The notes beneath the pieces were generated by a model. That model saw only the letters and a program-made list of their open reading frames with translations, did not search any database and had not been told where the DNA came from. A stretch of DNA of 39,889 nt from Helochares maculicollis (Eukaryota > Arthropoda > Insecta > Coleoptera > Hydrophilidae): positions 1-39,889 of the forward strand of contig JAWQRO010000400.1 of the NCBI GenBank assembly GCA_033557835.1. The letters are read 5' to 3'. Positions 22,028 through 34,000 of this stretch are shown piece by piece. A program made the translations under genes and the position numbers. How positions within the stretch are numbered: position 1 is the first letter of the stretch; each line of letters begins with the position of its first letter.

Positions 22028-25000
22028 CTGCAAAAAAGGATTAATAAACACACAACTTACAGATATAAATCCTTTTAACAAATTGCTCAGGACGGGACAT
22101 ACGAATCCCTGCTAGCGCATTGCACAAGATTTTCATTCATTTTTGTTTCATTTTTCGTTTACTACTTCCCATTCTCTTAATAAACACAACAACGATGTAT
22201 GTTTTGGGATCTACAGATAAAACTTAATTTGGCTGTATTTTGGATGAAAGCCACTTGGGTGATTATAATTTTCATATTTTAAAAAGATGATTTTGCACGA
22301 AATAATAATTTTTTATGGTCGGCTGGACGAAAGAGGCTTGTTTACGGTATAAAAGGAGTTTCTGTATTTAAATTTGTCCGGTTGGATGAGCTAATACCTC
22401 CATCAGTTGCAGTTTGAGTTTCTGTGGCGATACAATAGTTGGTAGAATGTGGACAAGGAAAACAAATCAAAGAGTGGAAAAACAATTGGTCAAAGCTTAA
22501 TAGAGGTAACAGAACAAGGATGCGTACGTCCTGAATGGATGTGTCCCTTTGTTGTAAAAATAAACGACTTACCCAGAACGATAGCTAGCGTTTTCGTGGC
22601 CTTCCTTTCCTTTTTAGCCGAGGACTTTTCTCGTTTCTTTCTACTGGCTTTGTTTACCTTGTATATTGTAAATCTGGCCGCCGCTGACGCCTTGCGCTCT
22701 TTTTTGGACCCTGTTGATCTGTCTCGAGCTCTTGAATTTATTGTTGTTACAGTTCTGAAACAAGAAGATATAATTATTTGATAAGGTAGTTGGTGAAACA
22801 AATATTGTTTGTCAAATTTTATTTTTTGGTCGATAAAAAATAAAGGACCCCCATGCAAGTAATATGGCCACATAGAAAATTCGACTAAAAACTAATACGA
22901 TTGTGCATGGATTATACGTTATTTATTTGAGTTCGATATTAACAACTACGCAACAATTGTTCACTGTACAGCACTTAATAATTATCAATGATGTGAGGTG
23001 AGAAAACAAAATATATTTACTTAACCGTAAAATATTATGTATTCAAATAAATATTATGACCATGGTCTTTATTAACATTACCTGTTTTTATATCATGTTC
23101 ACATACTGGAAGTCTCCCATTATTTCAAGAAATTATTGAGAATTGCCAAGTAATGTGCAATAGAATAAAAATTTTTTATGTTACGTCTGCTCAAAGATGC
23201 TTGTTCGCACGAAGAAAGAGTCTCCTGCTATTACGATTACCAATTAAAGTGATCCAGATTTAAAATTACCATATAAGTAGCTGACTCTTTTGAATGTTTT
23301 TAGATTTTTTGTAATTTAGTTGGTTCTTATTATTTTGAAAGATTTATTTGACGATAGAAAGTACTTTTTTCGTTGAGGCAGCTTAGACATATTTTGGCAT
23401 CTTATCAATTGACATCTTTTTATTACAATATGGTTTCGTCCAACTATGGTATACCTAATCACTTGCACTTTCATCTGAAGATAAATGCATGTGCTCAGAA
23501 AACAATTATTAAAATAATATACTGCATATGCTATTAGTCCTGAAGTATACTGTAATAATTTATAAATTAGTAAAACCTATTGATCACCCATATGATACCA
23601 GATACCAGTCAGTGCACAGACAAGAGGCAAGTTTCTTTTGCATTTTTCTTTTTTATAATTAATTATCTTTTTTGAGTGGTAAACATCAACCATTTACATG
23701 CATATGACATACCATACGTAGACTGCTTAAGAATTTAGTAGATTCTCTAGCTGAGCGAATCAAGTATTTCTTTTTATAAAGTCCTTGCTGAATTGGAATT
23801 TAAGATTTATTTCGAGGTTAATGTGATTGTTTATGGTTTGTTTTTCTGATCACATCTTTTGTCGATCAATAATTGAGCAACTATTTACATTAATTGTTTA
23901 CATTATAAAGTATGTTAAATTGCCACGTTTTATTTTTGAATACAGACCATTATTTTTACTCTAATAAACATTTTAACTTAAATTTATTGGCATAACATAA
24001 AAACAGAAGATTATATATTTAAATATTGCCAGCTTTTTTTACTGTTTACTTCACAGTATGACAGTATTTAAGTTTTTATTATTTTAGAACTCGTACATCA
24101 GTTGATGAACATTGTGACCTCAATTCCGATACAAATCGAATGGTTGAAAGCTAATTTATATTAACGGCATTAAAATGATTCAATTAAATCTTTTACGTCC
24201 TATAAGTCGAAGAATATTAAGTAAACTGCAATAAGGCACAATGGAGAAATCCGATCTTATTTCCTCGGCCGTAATTAGAAATCTGCTTGAAACATAAATA
24301 CGGTCGACTGCAACTGCAGTATTTTATCCATCTTAGTCTTGATGTAATTACAAATCACAAAACTGTACGATTCTATTATTTCTGTGAATGCGAATAGCTA
24401 ATTGTTTCAAGAAAACAAGAATGCAATTTAAACTTTAATTATTTCGACAATACTTTGGAGCTGCAGCAGCAATCTTCTGTTTAGTAGAAATTCCATCAAC
24501 TTATCTATACGCCCATAAAATTCGTCTAATCTTGTTAAATCGTTCGTTTTAAATATAATTAAAGGAAAAAAAGAGAGCAAAGATTATGCAGCAGTTGAGA
24601 ATATAATCCAAATTAAACGCTGAGTCGTCTGTTCGAGCTATAACGATCCATTAGAGTCGATTATTAATTTCTGTGTGCCTTTTAGTCCGCGAAAATATCA
24701 CTGACTGCGTCTACTTTGCATAGGATAATGACAATGCTCATTTTAATTCATTCTTTTAACTAGGACTCAAAATGCATGAAAGTTGGGAGACTATTTGAGT
24801 TTAATTTTAGATTTACGAATTGAGCCTTTACTCTTTCATTTGTCTTATTATTTTATAGAGATGCTGCGTTTATGTCGTAGGGTAAATTTAATGGTATCAA
24901 AAGCTTAGTTTTAAGATACAGAATTCGTCTTTTATTTTTTTAGAAAGCCGCATATGTGTGTTCTATTACGCAACATTATAGTTTGGTTATTAAAATAGTG

Positions 25001-28000
25001 GAATCGTTAAGTATACTTCAACATACACAGAACATATTCATTAATAGTATTAATTTTCCGGACATAAATTTTGATTATCTGACAAAGCTGTCCGCTTTCC
25101 ATATTAAAATTTTGCGGGGATTCGCTGACGCACATCTTGTCAAATTGAAATTAATGTTGCATAATTATTCAGTTAACACCGGCTCTGAAAAAAAATCCCT
25201 TGGATATTTTCTCATTATCAAAATAATCTTCACCAGAATTAGAAGGACTAATAATAAAAATGTCAAAGCTTTTCCTTCTTACAAGAAGCTTTTAATTGGA
25301 AAGAATTTATTCGTAAATGCGGGGCCATGAGTAATAATTTGAAATTTTATTACTTTGGTAATAAGGGGAAAATTAATTTTCATTTTATACCTTCATAAAG
25401 AATTACAACCTTTTTTTAATAAGTATATATGCGTTCATTTCGGCGGTTGTATTAAATTAGTGTAACATTAATGTGCAAACGGTTTCTGCTGGCGTCTCGC
25501 AATCGAGTCGTCGCGCCGCCGTCTCCAACTCCAATAAGAAGCATTTAATTTGCTCCCAATTTGTGGCCGTTTTAAATTTTTACCACTCCCTACAGAACTT
25601 AAAACCCAAATAAAAATAATCGTACCGGAAATAAAATTGGTTATTATGAGAATGAAAATGTTACCGTGGAAACGATTATACTTTTGTTGGTTTTTCCGGT
25701 GAAAACTTTCAAGTTAAAATTAAAAAGGAACAGCGGAAAATTTAATTCTGTAATATATTTACTTAACATCAGGTAAAAATCGCTGAAAAGCCGTATAAAA
25801 ATGAAATCTATTTTATGCTGGTGATTTCGGTAGCTAAGACGTCTCAAAAGTTTCGCATAGAAAAAATCTGACAATGAGAAAATATGGTGAAAACGATTTG
25901 TTATATGATAGTAATAAAAAGCATCACAGTGGAATTTTCCAAAATGCGGGTGGTGTAGACGGATTTATTAAATGTTATGCCTTATTCAAGAAAAAAAAGC
26001 TATTTATCTAAAGAAATTTCCTCTATTTAAAATGGACATACAGCTGGTTCTACTTATTTATACAATACCCTTACCTAAGTTCGGTATCTATCGTAGCACC
26101 ATTTTTCTTTGAATGCTTCGAGCGCTTTGGACTTTCAGGTATTGTATCCGGCTGGCTCGGAGCGTACCCGGAATCATTATTTCCATTAGGATCTGCAATT
26201 GGTGCTGGTGATGCTAAGCTTGCTACCACGCTTGATATCCTTAAAATAAAATATCAATTTTAATTAGAATATTACTGTAACATCAATCGTCAATAAAGTC
26301 TTAACTTAGTAGTATTTGTTAATATCGATTCCGTTGGTTTTAGGTGAAAGCATATATGCCATATTTTCCAGTATTCTTAAGAATACATTTATTAACTTCC
26401 AGTTTTATTTGATCTTCCACAAGTTTGATAGATTTCAAGCAATTCTTAGAAACTATATTTTCTAAAATACGTTTTCAATAGAAGGTCAATACACATACTG
26501 GTATTAAAACTAGGAATCAATTCTTAAGTTTTGAAGTAATGACTCTATATCAAAGTCTTAAAACATTCCGCGAATGGAAACTGGAAAACTTTCATAAGGT
26601 ATGTGAATTATGAAGCTTATAAAGCAAAGACCTAAACTTTATGAGATATTTTAGAGGATACTTCTAATCATAACGAATAACAAAAACTTTGGATGTAACA
26701 TGGTTATATTAAATTTTGGAGAAAGTTGTGTAATGAATAAGCACTAGGGATGAATTTCGCAAATAAAATATTTCGGAGACTCCATTGAGAAGAGAAGAAC
26801 GTTGATCTAGTACGCCTTGTTCAAGTGTTTTAGATTTAATGAATCTTTATAAGACAAATTGAACGATTTTCGTCTTGGAATATTTTTAAAGCCAATAATA
26901 GATCACACGTTCTTATAATTTTGCTAATACACACACTTTTATATATAGAGCTGTAAATTAATGATTTAAATGCTCTTTTGCAGTTTCAGATATTTTACTA
27001 GCTTTTGTTCTTTACTGCTTCGCTTAACATTCGCATGGTCAGAAGTGACGTTTAATTTTACATTAATTGTTTGTAAACAAACGTTTTATTTTTTGCTATA
27101 TAAGAGCTTGTATTTTTTATTAATTTATATGGGTAGTTACTTTCAAAAAAAGGCTTTTCTTTTTTCTCATGTTTTCTGCTTTAAATTTTTCGTAGATACA
27201 AGATAAAGACATTCATGTTCTTTACATCAATTTGTTTCGTATTCCTTATAATAGAGTTTTTATTGATTTAAATAATAAATTTTTTGATAAACTGGCTTAT
27301 GTTGTTGCAACTTTAAAGCCATTATTGATTGGTATATTGTAGCCGTCTACGTAAAACACTGACGAATATGAGATATTTATAATATCACTTTTACTTAAAA
27401 TTCGCTTTTACCTAAGCTTAATTAGCTATTTAAATTCGTAAATATGTTTATTAATAGATAATGATGAATTTAGTTGACTGTGCTCGGATACTTTTATTTT
27501 TATAGTGCTATATATTATGCCAAAATATTTCATATAAACGAAAAAAAATTAACTTTTAATTGGTGAAAATTTGGAAATTTTTCAAAACGCTTATTATGCG
27601 GTTAATTGTTGAAATATATTGCTTTACTTGCAGCTTGGACAATTTTCATATTGATGTACATTTAGTAAGCTGCTATTATTTTTATTTCTAACAAATTACA
27701 TTGCGAGATGTAATATTTTCATCGTTTTTTATTTGTGTTGAACATATGCCTACAAATATATGCATGAAGCCATTAATGTTTTTGGTAGTAACGTTGTATA
27801 AGAGAAGTTTCTACTACCTTCGAAAGATGGATATAAAATTGGCTTAAAATGAAAGTTTTTCGTTTCAATTCTAACCAAAAAACAATTTTTAAAATTTAGT
27901 GGAGTGAATTTGAATTTCAATTTAATCATTTTAAAATATTTAAGCATCGGGTAGAAACGGTTTATATTTTACGGACAATATCTACTTTATACCAAAACTT

Positions 28001-31000
28001 CAAAAAATGTTTAGATCTGGCAAATGTATAATAGCACTGAATATATAAGTTGTTAATGTAAACTGAAACAACAGACAACACTTAAATTACTAATATGTTT
28101 ATATGATATTGTGAATATTATGTAATACTGCTAACAAGTTTTCTTCACTAGGCTTATTAACTACTTTATTAATATTATATTAATACTAAATTTATTTCAA
28201 CGAAAAGAAACTGCATTGCTTTTATGGGAAAGCAGCGGGTATGGAAGTTGCTTACAAAATTCGCTTCTATGGGTGTGAAATATCAGTGGGCAGTAATAAT
28301 GTAAAAATATAATATAATTTATATAAGAGATGCAATTAGTTGCGTATCTTACACACCAAACATTTGCCAATGATTTAGTTTATCAATTATCTATAGTACT
28401 GGTATTTTTTAACTTTGAAATGATTCTGTAGCATATGCGTGCAAAAGTAGAAATACGTACTAGAATTTTCAAACTGAAATTGCTTTCCGCGATTGGGCTG
28501 CAAATCATTAATTCGGCGATTCGATCAAGAAATAAATTAAATATTGTGCAGCTGACAAATTGTAAAAATGTAACAATAAAATCAAGTGAGCCATCATTTC
28601 AGATTGCTTAAGTAATTTTTATTTCCTCAACGAACCCTCTATATACCCAAAAGATAATGTACAACTAACGATTTGATTAAATATGTACAATATCTAACTA
28701 TGATCCTCAACAGCTCTCCTGCATCGTCCTCGCTATGAAATTCCCCCAGATTCAACGGAGCAACATTAACACTGTTACAATTCAGGTATTAATCAAAGAG
28801 GATTCTCACTGTCAGTGATTTACTTGTTCGGCTCAACTTTCCTTTAACAGATGAAAATTACTTATCTCGTTCACATCTAAGCCATTAGCATTTTAGATTC
28901 GCGATATGTCTCAAAATTACTGGGTTACATGATTGCATATGTAGATTAGAATGTAAATTTGCTGATACTAATTTCTGTATGGATAACAATTACCGGCCTT
29001 TGTATTAATATATACGACAGAGGGTTCATTTGGGACAGTCCTCAGCCCTGTCTTTCCTGTTACGATTCCTACAATATTCGGAATTAATCAGTGAATAAAA
29101 TCACATCCATTCGAACATGTGACGAAATATGAAAGGTTTAGGCAATATAATTTAATGGTTGGCCAGGTCTTCATCCAACAGTAAATAAAAAAAACATAAT
29201 TAGACTCGGAAATGCTAAACTTTGAAGTGATTCAATTTTGATAAAATACTTGCTCAATTATATCAATGAACTTAACAGAAACCGATATAAATCTTATAGT
29301 AGAAAACAAGGTAACTAAATCAAATAAATATTTCACGTGAATGGGATTTCGTAATTAATTGTAGAGAAAGAGGTCTTTGAATGGAACGTTTCGTGCCGCT
29401 TCAGTAGTGTAAGAACGGAGGTGCTGCGCGGTAAAGGAGGTGCACAGAGCGGCATTCAACAGTAAAGTAAATATTTCAGAAGCGTAAGTATATTATCAGA
29501 AGGTCTTATTTGTATCTTAAATGAAAATCTGGGCTATCCGTAAGCGAAACTGATCATCCTTTAGTTCACGGAACAACCGTTAGGGTTCTGTTTAGATTAA
29601 ACCTATGAATATTTAACGATAAGTCCAGGTAAATCTATTCAGGAGATATTTTACTTTACATAAGCCTTTATCCTTACTGCGAGGAATGTAGAAAAGTAAA
29701 AGATAAGCCGCTTGTAAAGTTAAATTTATTTTTTCAATGTGCCAACCATTGTTTTTAATACAGTTGCAAGAAAAAGGGTGTTTCTTTTCTTTCCCAAGCA
29801 GATTTCGATTTTACAAACTTACAATTTGATAAACAAACTAGTGAACAGCAGCGAAGAACGAAATCTTCACTTATAGCAGCCACAAAAGTGTGAAATTAGT
29901 TTTTCTGATAATACTTTTCTTTTGATATTTTTGTCAGGATATTTTATTGTATGTGCGGCTTACTTTTTTAAACGTAGCTTGGGTAATATTTTAGCTACTT
30001 TAAAAATTCTTGTTTGGAATAAAATGCATAGTATTATTTTTAAAGTAAATGTTTCTATTTAAAAATATAATAATGTTAATGTTGAAGAAATAATTAAATT
30101 AGAAAAAATGTATTTTTCTAATTATTAATGTACTAATTATAAGCTTTTGAGCTTAGATATTAGTAACGTTTTATTACAAATGTTCATCTATAAACAAACG
30201 CTCATAATTTCATTTGATAATTTAATCATAATTTTAATATCAGTCATGACTATATTTATTAGTACTGAAAAGCTTACTAATATTTTCGAGTCATAAAATA
30301 AAAATCCTAACTTCTTCTGTATATATTTAAACAATCTTTTACAGTTATATATTTTAACAAGGAAACTTTCTTGAAATCAAAATTAAACATCAATAAATGT
30401 CAAACATACTTCCTTGCTTAAGTTTAGTGAATGACTGCATGTACAAAATCTCCAGGCCACATTGCCACGGAGAGCATTTCCTAAATTTTAATCCCACGTA
30501 ACAATCTTTCAAGTTTGCGTAAGGAGTTTTTGTACTTTTTGACAAACTGTCACTCTCACAGCAAATCCCATTTTAAGGAGGAAATTTCTTGTAATTATCA
30601 GTTGGAATTTTTGATGAAGTTCCTGCAAGTTTTGCACGTTTAAAATTTAATTAAAACAAGTGTCATAATTTCTCCTCCATTTTTGTTTTTATTTTCTCAG
30701 AAAGCTAATTATTAATTATTTATATTTATACATTTTTATTCGTATAGCAGTTTCGAGAAACTTAATTAAAAGTAACTTGAAGAGCAAGGCATTCGCAATG
30801 AAACTATTTAAAGACCTCTTATAAGAGCTTTATTTTTATTTCTAGGTGAAGTCTTGCCGTTTGATGTCGTAAATTACTTTATTTTTCATTATTTATACGT
30901 AAGTTGTTACAGTTTTGAGGGAAACAAGCGGCTGCTTAATCATAAAATGGAAGCACCGATGCAATTCGTGCAAAAATTATTGTGACGCCGCTTTCCTTTA

Positions 31001-34000
31001 ATAAAAATATTACCCTTGGAAATTAGTCTTGCTTCGAGCGAAAAGCCGTAAAAAGAATAAAGAACAAAACATGTTTTCAGGTTTACCTTGGAAAGAGGCT
31101 CAGAACTTTATAAGCTGTACTTCTTTACACTTTTGGTGTAACTTTTAGTGACCTGACTATTTTTTGTTCTTCTCTATGAAGATAATATGCTGAACTTTTA
31201 TGAACTTAATCTAGACACTATAAATATGAGAGAAATTTAGTTTTATCAAACTAGCTCTAGTCTGGTTTTGTTTTATCACTAAAAAATCGTAGCCTTAAAA
31301 GTCTACACAAAGTAGACATGAAATGAGGTGTGCACTTCATCCAAATTGCGATATTAAATAATTAATTAAGCATTGAGAAGAGAAGGGTATTACAACTAGA
31401 CGGTTGAAATGGGTAAGACAGTTTAAGCCACGTAATAATTGAGTGGTAAATATCAACAATAATAAGGTCAGCTGGTTTCAAGGACTAAGTCCTTATAAAC
31501 AAAGTCCTAAAATATTAGTGTTTATATACGTGGGGTAAGCAGTCGAGTTTCTGGCGATCAATAAGTTATAGGTACACTCTAAAATATATGTGTCTATGTA
31601 TATACATAAATATTCCGCCCTAAACTTTATTTTAAATTATTAAGATGTTTGATCTTATTCGCTCTAGGTGTCCATCTAGGTGTCCATCGTTGAATATGGT
31701 ACATTATTATTTAAATGAAAACTATTTCGTTATGCAATGGGAATGTGTTGAAAGTAAATAGTTATTACTTCATAACAAATAGGCCAAATAAAATGAATTA
31801 AACGCCATTTTGTAGAGAAAACTTGTCAATTTTATTACCATATATATGAAAGAGATGGTTTAACAGTTGAAATACACCACTTAAAAAGAAAGAAAAATTT
31901 TGCTTGCGCGTATGAATTAATGGTATATGTATTCAAAGTGTTGTCCATTAGAATTAACACAGAACTGCAATCGTTTGCAAAAACTTTGAAATCCATTATC
32001 TAACATAGATGTAGGAATGCTGCGAGTGCATTTTTTAATACTATTTATCTATTAGACTTTGAGGTAACCCCAAAGAAAAAAATCATACTGGTTCAAATCA
32101 GGTGAATAAAAAGGCCATTCTAAACCTCCATGAGCAAATTTCGGGTATCCAATTACTCTGTTGCCATACACTTCATGTATCGATTGAAAGACTTTGCGTG
32201 TACGATGTGGAGTCGCGCCATCCTGTATAAAATGGAAATTCTTTACTAATCTACGTTTCTTGGCATGGGGAAAGAATTTAGTATTCAATAATTCTTTATA
32301 ACGTTGACTAGTCATAGTTTCTTAAAAAAATTGCAGGTAGACCCCTTTTAGAGAAATTGCGGCCCACGCGGAGACCTTTTGAGAATGAAGAGGAACGGCA
32401 ATAGACATGCTTGAATTTTCCTGTCCCCAAAACCGATAATTTTGTCTGTTGACATATCCGTTTAACCAAAAGTTTTCATCGAGATTCTCACTTTCAAACA
32501 TATTGGTTATCACATTACAAAACACAATTCGTTTTTCCATCGCTTTCTTCGTCAACAGTTGATGTGTAATGATTTTGTAGGGATGCAGTTTAATGACGTC
32601 TCCCATTATTTTTCGGAGAGTTTCTCGCTTTAAATCCAAAACCTGAGTAGCTTTCCTAATCGAGATGTTTAAATTTTTGTCAAAACAATTTCTAACGTCA
32701 TTAATTATTTCGTCTGTTGTAACGGTACGAGATGGGTCAGGTAAATCATGTCTACGATCGTTCAAAGTGCAATACATACCAAAATTATCAATAGTTCTGC
32801 CAAAAACATATCGACAAATAAAAATAAAATCTCAGATAACCAACATTGGAATGATGACGCGATTCCAGGAAGAGAGAGCGTGGATAAAAAGTATCAAAAA
32901 CATACTCTCCGAGTATTGTTTCGCTTGAAACTTTTTAAGATTCTTCTATTTACTACGGAATTCATAATACGCCTGACTAGTTTTTGCTTCTACTATAGAA
33001 GGACTCGATGAGAAATACTTTTTTTTTCAATGTGTAGCGCGTCCATCCTATAGCTCGCAAATCGGTTTATACGACGGTTCAAATGAAATTGACAAGGCTT
33101 AGGTAGAGGACCCTAGTCGGCAAACAGTTACCGAAATCGAGGAGGTGACATGTAACCGCTTTCTTTCAACACTTTCTCAATGGTCACCTTGTATAAGTAT
33201 TTTTTATAGTTCAAATTACGGAGCACAATATCAATGACATGTAAAGTTTCAAGAGCAAAAATGGAAAAAAGTATTCTCTCGTTTTAACTAATCCCCTTTT
33301 AATGAAAGTGGTTTCAATTTATTTAAAAAATTAAATCTACCACTTATGGTGCTAATCTTACTTTGTAGCAGAGGTAGAATCAATTTCTAATATCAAATAT
33401 AAGAATGAATTAAAATGTAAATATTGCGCTACAAATCATTTAACTTTAAATCTTTCATGTATAAATGTTATAAAACAACAAAACACATGTCTCTTTAATA
33501 ATAAAGCAAAAGTCATTGCTAGTTCTCAGATCAAGAAAGAACATTGGACTATTTACTTCAAGATGCAGTAGCTGAAGTTGCGAACAATCAAAAGTACGAC
33601 AATTTCATAATATCCTAATCAGCCACATTTACAATGTACACTTGACAGTTATCCTTGAATTAAATAAAACATATGCTAAATAGTAACTGCTAGAAATGAG
33701 GTTCTGCATCTAAGCAGCACTGTCCACGGTTGCTATATGCAATCATTACCTGTACATTTCGTACAACATTTTCTGTTTTAAAAACTTATTAGCCACACAA
33801 GCATACAAAGATTTGGTTGGCGAATAAGTGGACAGTTGTAAAACAAAACCTACTTTATGTTAAATATAAGTTGATGTAGCTTTTCACATTAATTTTATAG
33901 AATTTCTCTTTAAATTTCATCCCTATAAAATGGCTAATGTAGAACATTAGCATTTGAAGACAAACCTTTATAACAATTTTGTTGTAAAACAGCAGTCTCA

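Noticed and set aside
22449..22873. Long frames on both strands, including a 110-codon + frame and a 127-codon - frame
   Set aside because: The + frame is antisense to the Dop2R exon 22573-22754. The - frame is that exon extended into its introns on both sides; only the part between the splice sites is real.
32665..33011. Two 87-codon + strand frames
   Set aside because: Antisense to the N-terminal part of the mariner-like transposase remnant; no domain.
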